Source: Parerythrobacter_A sp963838735 (GTDB lineage: Bacteria > Pseudomonadota > Alphaproteobacteria > Sphingomonadales > Sphingomonadaceae). Taken from it: 64,000 nt of DNA. The notes under the pieces are model-generated. The model saw only the letters and a list, made by a program, of their open reading frames with translations, ran no database searches and was not told the DNA's origin. This document shows positions 44,015 through 52,608 of this stretch, in pieces; within the stretch, counting starts at the first letter, position 1; every line of letters starts with the position of its first letter. The translations under genes were made by a program, and so were the position numbers. Location: the NCBI GenBank assembly GCA_963838735.1, contig CAWISG010000003.1:248001-312000 (forward strand), written 5' to 3'.

Positions 44015-44871
44015 TAGGTCTGGTCGCCGGTGGGAAAGCTGCGGTCGCGCACTTCGCTTGCATAGCGTTCGACGGCCTGCTGAATAGTTTGCGCGATATC
44101 CTCGTATCGTTTCACGAAGCGCGGCACGCGCTCGAACATTCCAAGCATGTCTTCCGTGACCAGCACCTGCCCGTCGCACTGTGCCGACGCGCCAATGCCG
44201 ATGGTCGGCACCGAAACGGCTTGCGTTGCGGCAATTGCGATGGGCTCGATCACGCCTTCGATAACGATGGCGAAGGCCCTCGCATCGTCCAGCGCCTTGG
44301 CATCGGTAACGATCTTGTCCGCTTCGGCATCGCTGCGTCCGCGTGCGGCATAGCCGCCTAGCACGTTGACCGCCTGCGGGGTCAGCCCGACATGACCCAT
44401 TACCGGAATGCCACGCGCACTCAGGAAGGCGACCGTATCCGCCATCGCTGCGCCACCTTCCAGCTTCACCGCCGCTGCGCCGCTCTGCTTCATCAGGAAT
44501 GCTGCGCTTTCGAAGGCCTGTTCGGGCGATGCTTCGTAGCTGCCGAAGGGCATATCGACGACGACCAGCGCGTGATGGCTGCCGCGCACCACGGCGGCGG
44601 CGTGATTGGCCATCATGTCGAGCGTGACAGGGACAGTTGAGGGCAAGCCGTAGATCACCTGACCCAGCGAATCGCCGACCAGCAACATGTCGCATTGCGC
44701 ATCCAGCAACTGTGCCTGTCGCGCGGTATAGGCGGTCAGCATGACCAACGGTTCCGTTGTGGTGCCATCCACCTTTCGCGCGCGGATCTTGGGCACGGTC
44801 AGCCGCTTCATCGGTGCAGGTGTAGGGGTGGCGCGACTGGTCGCGGTGTCGATCTGGAAGGTGGTAGACAT
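43999..44871 (-). CDS. panB: 3-methyl-2-oxobutanoate hydroxymethyltransferase
   Basis: 290 residues from the ATG at 44871. First step of pantothenate synthesis, adding a hydroxymethyl group from methylene-THF to 2-oxoisovalerate. Signatures: LTAYTARQAQLLDAQCDMLLVGDSLG (Mg site), MPFGSYEASPEQA, VKLEGG, PVMGHVGLTPQAVN, VIEGVIEPIA and TIGIGAS. An ORF continues upstream to 45000, but the extension is Arg/Pro-rich and not PanB-like. Substrate link to the branched-chain oxoacid dehydrogenase at 4-7.6 kb is noted, without operon linkage. Confidence 0.95.
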   Translation of the reverse strand: MSTTFQIDTATSRATPTPAPMKRLTVPKIRARKVDGTTTEPLVMLTAYTARQAQLLDAQCDMLLVGDSLGQVIYGLPSTVPVTLDMMANHAAAVVRGSHHALVVVDMPFGSYEASPEQAFESAAFLMKQSGAAAVKLEGGAAMADTVAFLSARGIPVMGHVGLTPQAVNVLGGYAARGRSDAEADKIVTDAKALDDARAFAIVIEGVIEPIAIAATQAVSVPTIGIGASAQCDGQVLVTEDMLGMFERVPRFVKRYEDIAQTIQQAVERYASEVRDRSFPTGDQTYQPKG

Positions 44872-44972
44872 GGTCGAAGGCGTAGCGTCGCCAGACCATG
44901 TCCGCAAATGGTCCCTCGACGGAAGGCACTGTTCACGGCATGGGGGTGGCTTCGAAATTGGGAGAATACGCA

Positions 44973-46391
44973 ATGCCCGGACCAGCACCGACAGGCGCAA
45001 AGGACAGTTTCTCTTCGCGTAGCGGATTTATTCTCGCTGCTGTCGGCGCGGCAGTCGGTCTCGGCAATCTGGTCCGGTTCCCGGCGGAGGCCGCCAACAA
45101 TGGTGGTGGCGCGTTTGTGATATTCTATATTCTGTGCATCGTGCTGATCGGATTGCCCGTTTTGTTGAGCGAGACCCTGATCGGTCGCCACGGACAGGCA
45201 TCCCCCACCGAAAGCGTGCGCCGCGTGGCGATAGAGTCGCGGGCATCCGGCGGTTGGTCTGCACTCGCCGGGCTGGGCGTCGTATCGGCGTTCATGATTC
45301 TGTCGTTCTATTGCGTCATCGGCGGTTGGGTTCTGTATTACATCGGCCTGTTTGTGCAGGACCTGTTTACCAACGGCGTAACCGGTGGCGCCCTGGATGG
45401 AATGAGTGCGGATGAGATCAAGCAGCTGTTTCCGGCCTTGCTGGAACAGGGCATCACGATGATGTTGCTCGATTTCGTATTCGTTGCCGTTACCGTTTAT
45501 TTTGTGGCGCGTGGTGTCTCGGGCGGTATCGAAGCCGTTTCCACCTGGTTGATGCCGGCATTTTTCCTCCTGCTTCTGGGCATCACGATCTACGGCGCTT
45601 TTACGGGAGCGTTCGCAGAAACGCTCGTCTATCTGTTCACGGTCGATTTCAGCAAATTGACCGGCCCGGTGATGCTCGCTGCCGTGGGTCAGGCGTTTTT
45701 CTCCCTGTCGCTCGGTGTGGCGGCGATGATTACCTACGGCTCCTATGTCGGACGGAACGTCAACCTGGCCGGAACCACCGTGCTGATCGGGGGAATGGAT
45801 ACAGCCGTCGCCCTTATTGCAGGATTGTGCATCTTTCCGATCGTTCTTGCCGCCGGACTAGATTCTGACGGCGGTTTGGGGCTGATGTTCGATGTACTCC
45901 CACATGCATTTCAGTCCATGCCCGCCGGTACGTTGATCGGATTGGCGTTCTTTACCATGGTCGCGTTCGCGGCGCTCACCAGCTCCGTTTCGCTGATGGA
46001 AGTGCCCACATCCTGGGCGATGGGCTTTTTCAATACCCCGCGCGTACCGACGGCCTTATGCGTTGCAACAGCAGCGGCTGTCTTTGGCGCTGCATCGGCA
46101 TTTTCGTTCAATACCCTGTCGGGCTTTCACCCGCTTGGCTTCATTTCCCTGTTCGAAGGACAAGGTATCTTCGATGTGCTCGACGGTATTACCGCCAAGT
46201 TGCTCATGCCGATCGGCGCGCTACTTACGGCAATATTTATCGGATGGATCGCGGACAAAAGGCTGATCGACGGCGAGAACGGCCTATCCGGCGCCTTGCA
46301 CCGGACATACCTGTTCCTTGTTCGCTGGGTCTGCCCGGTCGCGTTGATCGCCATCCTGATCGTTGGTATCTTTCCGGATGTTATCGGCTAG
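44973..46391 (+). CDS. Neurotransmitter:sodium symporter (SNF) family transporter
   Basis: 472 residues from the ATG at 44973 (GGGAGAA 9 bp upstream). About 12 membrane helices. LeuT-like hallmarks: SGFILAAVGAAVGLGNLVRFPAEAANNGGGAFVIFYI in TM1-2 (Na+ sites and unwound TM1), GRHGQASPTES, QAFFSLSLGVAAMITYGSYVG in TM6 and VAFAALTSSVSLMEV in TM8. It probably imports an amino acid with Na+. Divergent from panB (about 100 bp), the region between showing nothing further. Confidence 0.92.
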   Translation: MPGPAPTGAKDSFSSRSGFILAAVGAAVGLGNLVRFPAEAANNGGGAFVIFYILCIVLIGLPVLLSETLIGRHGQASPTESVRRVAIESRASGGWSALAGLGVVSAFMILSFYCVIGGWVLYYIGLFVQDLFTNGVTGGALDGMSADEIKQLFPALLEQGITMMLLDFVFVAVTVYFVARGVSGGIEAVSTWLMPAFFLLLLGITIYGAFTGAFAETLVYLFTVDFSKLTGPVMLAAVGQAFFSLSLGVAAMITYGSYVGRNVNLAGTTVLIGGMDTAVALIAGLCIFPIVLAAGLDSDGGLGLMFDVLPHAFQSMPAGTLIGLAFFTMVAFAALTSSVSLMEVPTSWAMGFFNTPRVPTALCVATAAAVFGAASAFSFNTLSGFHPLGFISLFEGQGIFDVLDGITAKLLMPIGALLTAIFIGWIADKRLIDGENGLSGALHRTYLFLVRWVCPVALIAILIVGIFPDVIG

Positions 46392-46416
46392 CGCCGTGTG
46401 CAGCTTTGATAGTTGC

Positions 46417-46890
46417 CTAAAGCGTAGTATCGGTGTGTTTGTCCTGCACGTCGTCATGCACGGTCATACCGAACGCCATCTTGGCGACGGTTTTAAATTT
46501 CATGTCGCCATCCCAAAGCTCAGCTTCGCCGAGGTCCATGCGTAAGAACAATATGTCGGGATCGTCCTTCCCGCCATCGTACCAGGCTTCGACGAAGTTG
46601 TTCCAGAAATGATCGAACCGCTCCCGGCTCACCTCCTTGACCAGCGTTCCATGGAAACGTGCATACATGCCGTGATCCTTGCCGGTGAAAGTAGCCGTCG
46701 CCGCGCCTAACCGGGCGAAGTCGCTGCGTGTCTGCGTAAAGAACCAGATGGCGCTGTCCGCATTCTTGTCCAGCTGCGCGCGCATCGGCACGGCCGTGGC
46801 GGACCGGCTGTCCAGTTGCAGGAAAACGTAGGGCGCATCGGCCATCGCCACCCAGAACTGGTTTTTCAGGTTGTGTTCGATGTCGGTCAT
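46417..46890 (-). CDS. Pyridoxamine 5'-phosphate oxidase-like FMN-binding protein
   Basis: 157 residues from the ATG at 46890. A split beta-barrel resembling general-stress-protein-26/PNPOx-type proteins: FWVAMADAPYVFLQL, AIWFFTQTRSD, GAATATFTGKDHGMYARFHG and FDHFWNNFVEAWYDGGKDDPDILFLRM. A family of FMN-dependent, function-uncertain proteins; not the PdxH biosynthetic oxidase, which is longer and has a different C-terminus. A terminator lies between it and the next gene, so it is its own unit. Confidence 0.82.
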   Translation of the reverse strand: MTDIEHNLKNQFWVAMADAPYVFLQLDSRSATAVPMRAQLDKNADSAIWFFTQTRSDFARLGAATATFTGKDHGMYARFHGTLVKEVSRERFDHFWNNFVEAWYDGGKDDPDILFLRMDLGEAELWDGDMKFKTVAKMAFGMTVHDDVQDKHTDTTL

Positions 46891-46920
46891 GTGTCGGATA
46901 TCCTGATTTGTTCGCATGGC

Positions 46921-46959
46921 AAAAGGCCCGCGACATTGGATCACTGACGCGGGCCTTTC
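46921..46959 (-). terminator. Rho-independent terminator
   Basis: Perfect 11-bp stem AAAGGCCCGCG (46922-46932) / CGCGGGCCTTT (46948-46958). The minus-strand transcript ends in CCTTTT. It lies just after the lipoprotein gene at 46981 and before the PNPOx-like gene. Confidence 0.8.
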
Positions 46960-46980
46960 GGGAGTTCCGGTGTCGTGCGG

Positions 46981-47562
46981 TCAGCTTGGATCGAACGGCA
47001 GCGAGCTGTGATGCAGAACGATCTTCAACTCTCCGTTGTCATCCTTTTCATAGGCGAAGGAGTATTCAACCTTAGTGTCAGTGCCATCGGTGCCTCTGAA
47101 GAAGTAGTTGCCCATTGCTACGGCCATATCGCCAGCGTCGCTGATGATGGTTCCGTTGTTTTCCCAGCGCACGGCGGTGTAGGGCGCGATGGCGAAACCG
47201 CCATCTTCGGTGCCTTCGGTGCCGACGAAGTAGCTGAGCGCTTCATCTGTGCTTTCGCGGAACTGGTCTTCAGCTGCCAGCGTGGGTTTGAACAGCAGCG
47301 TTTCGCCATCGGCGTAATTGTAGAATTTGGAGATGTGGTCGGCCGCGGCGGCGCGATAGTCGCCTTCATCGGTATAGGCCTGGCCGATGGCGACGATACC
47401 TTCGCCCCAAGCGGTCTGCGCGGCTTCGACTTCGGCGGCGGTAATCGGATCGGTTGCAACAACCATTTCGCCATCGGCGGCGGGTGCGGGATCGACTTCG
47501 GCGCAAGCGCCAAGGGCTAGTGCGGAAACGCCGAGCGCGGCGGTAAGTGCGAAGGTCTTCAT
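46981..47562 (-). CDS. SnoaL/DUF4440-like exported lipoprotein
   Basis: 193 residues. The signal peptide MKTFALTAALGVSALALGAC ends at a lipobox Cys. The mature part has an Asp/Ala-rich opening and then an NTF2-like alpha+beta cone fold typical of SnoaL/DUF4440 proteins: GEGIVAIGQAYTDEGDYRAAAADHI, FKPTLAAEDQFRES, VRWENNGTIISDAGDMAVAMGNY and WxxxKIVLHHSS-like end (ELKIVLHHSSLPF). Such genes are at times wrongly named phosphoribosyl-AMP cyclohydrolase. Role unknown. Confidence 0.75.
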   Translation of the reverse strand: MKTFALTAALGVSALALGACAEVDPAPAADGEMVVATDPITAAEVEAAQTAWGEGIVAIGQAYTDEGDYRAAAADHISKFYNYADGETLLFKPTLAAEDQFRESTDEALSYFVGTEGTEDGGFAIAPYTAVRWENNGTIISDAGDMAVAMGNYFFRGTDGTDTKVEYSFAYEKDDNGELKIVLHHSSLPFDPS

Positions 47563-47762
47563 GTCTTAACTCCCAGAAACGAACGTGACGTATGAATTTC
47601 GGTGTACGGCACCGTAGCGCCTGAATTAGTTACGCATGAAACGATAGCGAGGTTCCCTGGATTACCGCTTGCATTCGGTGTCGTTGCATCTCGCGCATCC
47701 AAACCTTTGGCGGCAATGATAAATATCAAAAGACTGTTTTGCCCTTCCCATAGTGGAGGAAG

Positions 47763-47777
47763 GAACATATATCGAAC
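47763..47777. promoter_or_regulatory. LexA (SOS) box match
   Basis: GAAC (47763-47766), 7 bases, GAAC (47774-47777): on the minus strand GTTC-N7-GTTC, the alphaproteobacterial LexA consensus. It lies 2 bp before the radical-SAM ATG at 47780. A chance match is expected roughly once or twice per strand set in a window this size, so its position is what gives it weight. Confidence 0.6.
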
Positions 47778-47779
47778 AC

Positions 47780-49027
47780 ATGGCCGTTCTTTCGACGATG
47801 GAAAAGCTCGAGATTCTCGCCGATGCGGCGAAATACGATGCGTCGTGCGCGTCGTCCGGCACATCCAAGAAAACTTCGCTAGGGTCGGAAAAAGGCATCG
47901 GTTCGACCGAGGGTATGGGTATATGCCATGCTTATGCACCCGATGGACGGTGCATATCGCTGCTAAAAATCCTGCTGACCAATCACTGCATCTTCGACTG
48001 CCACTACTGTATCAATCGCAAGAGCAGCAATGTCCGCCGCGCGCGTTTCACGCCACAGGAAGTGGCCGACCTGACCCTGTCGTTCTACCGCCGCAATTAT
48101 ATTGAAGGGCTGTTTCTGTCGTCGGGCATTGTGAAAAGTTCGAACCATACGATGGAACAGTTGGTCGAAACGGCCCGCATTCTGCGCGAGGAGCACGATT
48201 TTCGCGGTTACATTCACCTCAAGACCATTCCCGAAGCCGATGCCGAACTTGTGCATCGCGCGGGAATGTATGCCGATCGCGTATCCATCAATGTTGAATT
48301 GCCGACGGACGCTGGGCTAACTCGCCTCGCGCCGGACAAGAATGCCCGCCAGATCGAAGGCGCGATGGGCAAGGTGAAGGCGGATATCGTGGAATCGACC
48401 GATGCGCGCAAACGGTTCAAACATGCGCCTCGTTTTGCACCCGCCGGACAATCGACGCAGATGATTGTCGGTGCAGATACCGCCACCGATGCCGATATCG
48501 TGGGCAAGGCTAGCCGCCTTTATGACGGGTTCGGCTTGCGCCGGGTATATTACTCTGCTTTTTCGCCCATTCCGGACGCCAGCGCGGTGTTACCGCTTAA
48601 GCGTCCGCCATTGATCCGCGAACATCGGCTGTACCAGTCGGATTGGCTGATGCGGTTTTACGGGTATCAATCGTCCGAAGTGATGCAGGCGACCGACGCG
48701 GATGGGAACCTGCCGCTCGATATCGATCCGAAACTCGCTTGGGCATTGAAGTTCCGGGACCGTTTCCCCGTCGATGTGAACCGCGCCCCACGCGAGATGC
48801 TGCTACGGGTGCCGGGGCTGGGCGTGACAGTGGTGAACCGGATCATTGCGGCACGGCGGCATCGCTCGCTTCGATTGGACGAGATCGGGCGCCTGACCCA
48901 ATCCATTGCCAAGGTCCGCCCGTTCATCTGTGCGGCGGATTGGCGACCGACGACCCTTACCGACCGCGCCGACCTGCGCCGACTGCTTGCACCCAAGACC
49001 GAACAGCTTGAACTGTTCGCCGCCTGA
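47780..49027 (+). CDS. Putative DNA modification/repair radical SAM protein
   Basis: 415 residues from the ATG at 47780. N-terminal MEKLEILADAAKYDASCASSG and SEKGIGS typical of the TIGR03916 family. A radical-SAM Cys cluster CIFDCHYC (Cys70, Cys74, Cys77) binds a 4Fe-4S/SAM; the barrel continues to SAFSPIPDAS. The C-terminus has a helix-hairpin-helix-like LLRVPGLGVTVVNRIIAARRHRSLR for DNA contact. The family resembles spore photoproduct lyase and usually neighbours UdgX. A GTG at 47753 is an alternative start. Same strand as udgX, with a 11-bp gap. Confidence 0.85.
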   Translation: MAVLSTMEKLEILADAAKYDASCASSGTSKKTSLGSEKGIGSTEGMGICHAYAPDGRCISLLKILLTNHCIFDCHYCINRKSSNVRRARFTPQEVADLTLSFYRRNYIEGLFLSSGIVKSSNHTMEQLVETARILREEHDFRGYIHLKTIPEADAELVHRAGMYADRVSINVELPTDAGLTRLAPDKNARQIEGAMGKVKADIVESTDARKRFKHAPRFAPAGQSTQMIVGADTATDADIVGKASRLYDGFGLRRVYYSAFSPIPDASAVLPLKRPPLIREHRLYQSDWLMRFYGYQSSEVMQATDADGNLPLDIDPKLAWALKFRDRFPVDVNRAPREMLLRVPGLGVTVVNRIIAARRHRSLRLDEIGRLTQSIAKVRPFICAADWRPTTLTDRADLRRLLAPKTEQLELFAA

Positions 49028-49038
49028 CCCGACGCCCG

Positions 49039-50454
49039 ATGGCCAACGCTTGCCCGCATCATACCGTCGAATTGGCCGCGCATGACGATTTCGACGAGTG
49101 GCGCGACCGGGCGCGGGCTTTGGTGCAGGCGGATGTGCCACCGGAACGCACCGCATGGGTGGAGCCGGGCGGGTCGGGTTCGCTCTTCGCTACGGGTACG
49201 ACCGCGTTACCGGATGCCGATGCAGTCAAGGCGGTGCGCGCCAATAAGCAATTCGTGGCAGTGGCGCGCAATGCTGCATTGCATTCCGACCCCGAACGTT
49301 TTGCGGTGCTGTATTCTGTCCTGTGGCGGTTGCAGTCCGCGCCACGGCTCATGGAGGACAAGACCGATCTCGCCGTGCGACGCATCGAGGAATGGGACAA
49401 ATCGGTCCGGCGCGACAGTCACAAGATGCACGCCTTTGTCCGCTTTCGTCTGATCGAGGCGGAAGGCGATGTGCCCGACCGCTACGTTGCCTGGTTCGAG
49501 CCGGAGCATCATATCGTACGCGCCAATGCCGGGTTTTTCATGCGCCGCTTCGCCAATATGTCGTGGTCGATCCTGACGCCGCGCGGATGCCTGCACTGGG
49601 ACGGCGAAACAATGCGCGAGGGGCCACCGGCGGAACGCGCCGACGCACCCGAAGGCGATCCGACTGAAGACCTGTGGCGCAAATATTACGCATCCATCTT
49701 CAATCCCGCGCGTTTGAAAGTCGGCGCGATGATGAGCGAGATGCCCAAGAAATACTGGAAAAATATGCCGGAAGCCGCGCTTATTCCGGAATTGGTGGCG
49801 GGCGCACAGCGAAGGGAAGCAAAGATGGTGGAAGCAGGCACGCTGGAATTCGAGGAACGCCCCGGCACGCTGGACGCTGTCGGGACAGCCATCGCACAAT
49901 GTCGCAAATGCCCCATCGGCGAGCTGGAAAACCATGCCGTCATGGGCGAGGGGCCGCGCGATGCGGCCCTGATGATCGTCGGCGAGCAGCCCGGCGACCA
50001 GGAGGATCAGGGTGGGCGGCCCTTCATCGGTCCAGCCGGGCAATTGTTGGACAAGCACCTCGAAACTGCCGGGATCGACCGCGCCGCGACATACGTCACG
50101 AATGCAGTGAAGCATTTCAAATATGTTCAGCGCGGCAAGCGCCGTATCCACCAATCGCCTGCCGCCAAGGAGATCGACACCTGCCGCTGGTGGCTGGAGG
50201 CGGAGCGTGGCCTCGTGCAACCGCAGCTTGTGCTGGCGATGGGTGCCAGTGCAGGCCGCAGCATGCTGGGCAAGACGGTCAGCATCACCAAGGCGCGCGG
50301 CGCGCCCATCATGCTGGATGATGGCAGCGAGCTTTGGATTACCGCGCATCCATCCTACCTTCTGCGGCTCGATGGAGCGGCGCGTGCCGAGCAGGAGCGG
50401 CTGTTCGATGCCGATCTGGCTGCGGTCAAGGAAAGGTTGGCGGAACTCGCGTGA
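49039..50454 (+). CDS. udgX: UdgX-family uracil-DNA binding protein (fused to DUF4130)
   Basis: 471 residues. The N-terminal ~230 residues match DUF4130-type domain (FRLIEAEGDVPDRYVAWFEPEHHIVRANAGFFMRRFANMSWSILTPRG, a region shared with the PF13566-type fusion). The C-terminal uracil-DNA glycosylase fold has GEQPGDQEDQGGRPFIGPAG (315-), the distinctive KRRIHQ loop (367-372, catalytic/cross-linking His371) and ITAHPSYLLR (435-). UdgX removes uracil and becomes covalently bound to the site. It follows the radical-SAM gene by 11 bp. Cross-linking by His is a family property, not shown here. Confidence 0.9.
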   Translation: MANACPHHTVELAAHDDFDEWRDRARALVQADVPPERTAWVEPGGSGSLFATGTTALPDADAVKAVRANKQFVAVARNAALHSDPERFAVLYSVLWRLQSAPRLMEDKTDLAVRRIEEWDKSVRRDSHKMHAFVRFRLIEAEGDVPDRYVAWFEPEHHIVRANAGFFMRRFANMSWSILTPRGCLHWDGETMREGPPAERADAPEGDPTEDLWRKYYASIFNPARLKVGAMMSEMPKKYWKNMPEAALIPELVAGAQRREAKMVEAGTLEFEERPGTLDAVGTAIAQCRKCPIGELENHAVMGEGPRDAALMIVGEQPGDQEDQGGRPFIGPAGQLLDKHLETAGIDRAATYVTNAVKHFKYVQRGKRRIHQSPAAKEIDTCRWWLEAERGLVQPQLVLAMGASAGRSMLGKTVSITKARGAPIMLDDGSELWITAHPSYLLRLDGAARAEQERLFDADLAAVKERLAELA

Positions 50455-50464
50455 AGCGGTTGCC

Positions 50465-51193
50465 ATGAAAAACCAGTTGCGTTGGTATGGCAAGCCGGAC
50501 TTTGCCCCTGACCGCTTGGTGCTGTGGCTATTTGCCTTGGCTGCAATACCACTTGCCGCGCTGTCATGGCTCGCGGAACACCCCGAACACGATCCGCGCG
50601 CGCCGCTGGATCTATCCGACCCGCCGGGATGGGCGACGCAGGCAAAGATGCTGGCACTGAAAGCAGACCCGGCAGATTGCCGTGCCGTGCTGGACCGAAG
50701 CGGTGTGGCCTTCACCGCTCTGGAACCGCAGGGAGAGGGGGCGTGCGCGCGCCCGGACCGGACGATCGTCGACGCGCTACCGCTATCCCCCCGCGTGCCG
50801 CCCGCAACCTGCGCCACCGGGATTGCGCTGCATATCTGGATACGCGACACGGTGCAGCCTGCAGCGCGGCAGCATCTGGGCGAAGAGGTCTCGCGTGTAA
50901 CGCATATGGGTGCCTATAGCTGCCGCCGCATGTACGGGCGGGAAGGGGGGCGCTGGAGCGAGCACGCAACCGGCAATGCCATCGACATTGGCGGCTTCGT
51001 CTTGTCCGACGGGCGTTCCGTCAGCGTCTTGCGGGACTGGGATGGCGATGCGGACGATGCCGCGTTTTTGAAAGCGGTGCGCGATGGCGCATGTCCTGTT
51101 TTCGCAACCGTCCTGTCACCCGATTACAACGCCGCGCACCGCGACCATTTCCACTTCGACCAGTCGGAGCTGTATCGTAGCGTGTGCCGCTAG
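50465..51193 (+). CDS. Extensin-like family protein
   Basis: 242 residues. N-terminal membrane helix (about 18-37), then the Extensin_C domain (PF06904): CATGIALHIWIRDTV, SRVTHMGAYSCRRMYG, SEHATGNAIDIGGFVL and the C-terminal AAHRDHFHFD. The His/Asp pattern (SEHATGNAID, HRDHFHFD) resembles M15-type Zn2+ peptidases, so a peptidoglycan role is a fair inference. It begins 10 bp after udgX and ends 4 bp from phoB, which is convergent. Confidence 0.86.
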   Translation: MKNQLRWYGKPDFAPDRLVLWLFALAAIPLAALSWLAEHPEHDPRAPLDLSDPPGWATQAKMLALKADPADCRAVLDRSGVAFTALEPQGEGACARPDRTIVDALPLSPRVPPATCATGIALHIWIRDTVQPAARQHLGEEVSRVTHMGAYSCRRMYGREGGRWSEHATGNAIDIGGFVLSDGRSVSVLRDWDGDADDAAFLKAVRDGACPVFATVLSPDYNAAHRDHFHFDQSELYRSVCR

Positions 51194-51197
51194 CAAA

Positions 51198-51884
51198 TCA
51201 CACTTCGAGTGAATATCCGGCAGAGCGCACCGTGCGGATCGGATCCTTTGCGCCGTCAATCACGATAGCCTTGCGCAGTCGCCGGATATGCACATCGACC
51301 GTGCGCAGTTCGATATCGCTGCCCGTGCCCCACACTCCGTCGAGCAACTGGTTGCGGCTGAACACGCGGCCTGGACTTTCCATAAAGAATTTTAACAAGC
51401 GGTATTCGGTCGGGCCTAGTTGAAGCGTGCGCCCGCGCCGCATTACCTTGTGGGCTACCGGATCGAGCGTGATATCGCCGCATGCGATGGCCTCGCCTGC
51501 CAGCGCGGGGCGAATGCGTCGCATCACGGCGGCTACGCGCGCAAGCAATTCGCGCGGGCTGAACGGCTTGGTGAGATAATCGTCCGCGCCGGTTTCTAGG
51601 CCACGAATGCGGTCGTCCTCCGCCTCGCGCGCAGTCAGCATGATGATCGGGACGTGTGCGGTGTTCTTATCGCGGCGCAACCGGCGGCAGACTTCGATGC
51701 CGCTCGTCCCCTCGATCATCCAGTCGAGGATGATGAGGTCGGGCACGTCTTCCGACGCCATCATCAATGCCTCGTCCCCATCGGCGGTCACGCGAACAGC
51801 ATAACCTTCATTGCCAAAACGGAATTCGAGCAGTTCTGCGAGAGCCGAATCGTCCTCGACCAGCAGCAGCTTTGCAGCAGGCAT
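51198..51884 (-). CDS. phoB: Phosphate regulon response regulator PhoB
   Basis: 228 residues. Receiver domain with Asp54 (IILDWMIEG), Thr at IIMLTARE and Lys near TKPFSPREL; a winged-helix OmpR-type domain at about 130-228 (LGPTEYRLLKFFMESPGRVFSRNQLLDGVWG, VDVHIRRLRKA, RTVRSAGYSLEV). Binds Pho boxes when phosphorylated by PhoR. Last gene of the phosphate operon; 52 bp separate it from phoU. Confidence 0.94.
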   Translation of the reverse strand: MPAAKLLLVEDDSALAELLEFRFGNEGYAVRVTADGDEALMMASEDVPDLIILDWMIEGTSGIEVCRRLRRDKNTAHVPIIMLTAREAEDDRIRGLETGADDYLTKPFSPRELLARVAAVMRRIRPALAGEAIACGDITLDPVAHKVMRRGRTLQLGPTEYRLLKFFMESPGRVFSRNQLLDGVWGTGSDIELRTVDVHIRRLRKAIVIDGAKDPIRTVRSAGYSLEV

Positions 51885-51936
51885 CGTTCTACTCCTTCAT
51901 GGCGCGTCGGAAGAGGCCGCGTTCGGTCATGCCGGT

Positions 51937-52608
51937 CTAGCCCCGGTCCTCGTCCGGCGGATATGTGCCTGTGGCGGCGAAGTGGACCATCTCTGCCACA
52001 TTGGTCGCATGGTCGCCGATGCGTTCCAGGTTGCGGGCGACGAACAGCAACTGCGCGGCGCTAGAAATAATGGCAGGATTTTCCACCATATAGCTGACAA
52101 CATTACGGAATATGCTGTTGTAAAACGCGTCGACCTTGGCGTCGGTGGCGATAACTTCCCGCGCTAGCACCGGGTCGCGCGAGGCATAGGCGGTCAGCAC
52201 GTCATGGACCATTTCCTGTGCGATATCGCCCATTGCGGGCAGGAGGGTCAACGGTTCGAATGTAGCGCGATCCTCGATCTGACCTACGCGCTTGGCGATG
52301 TTTTTCGAATAATCGCCGATCCGCTCGACCACACCGGCGATCTTCAAAGCAGCAATGACTTCGCGCAGATCGTCCGCCATCGGCGCGCGCAGGGCGATTA
52401 TGCGCACCGCGAGCCGGTCCACTTCGCTTTCCAGCGCATCGATCTTTTTGTCGCGTTCGACCACGCCAGCGCCGAGCACTTCGTCGCCGGTAACCATGGC
52501 CTCGAGGGCTTCCTTTATGGAAAGCTCGGACAGGCCGCCCATTTCCGCGATCAGTCCGCGCAGACGGGTGATGTCTTCATCGAAAGCGCGCACTGTATGG
52601 TCGGACAT
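51937..52608 (-). CDS. phoU: Phosphate signalling protein PhoU
   Basis: 223 residues from the ATG at 52608. Two three-helix bundles with the acidic metal-binding patches characteristic of PhoU (VERDKKIDALESEVDRLAVRII; NLERIGDHATNVAEMV). It transmits PstSCAB activity to PhoR. The ATG overlaps the pstB stop by 1 bp. Confidence 0.94.
   Translation of the reverse strand: MSDHTVRAFDEDITRLRGLIAEMGGLSELSIKEALEAMVTGDEVLGAGVVERDKKIDALESEVDRLAVRIIALRAPMADDLREVIAALKIAGVVERIGDYSKNIAKRVGQIEDRATFEPLTLLPAMGDIAQEMVHDVLTAYASRDPVLAREVIATDAKVDAFYNSIFRNVVSYMVENPAIISSAAQLLFVARNLERIGDHATNVAEMVHFAATGTYPPDEDRG

Noticed and set aside
47563..47779. Another gene in the 217-bp gap before the radical-SAM gene.
   Set aside because: No ORF with a ribosome site; apart from the LexA box and purine-rich stretch nothing clear was seen.
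51201..51212. CACTTCGAGTG hairpin after phoB as a terminator.
   Set aside because: Only 4 bp stem, no T-run; too weak.
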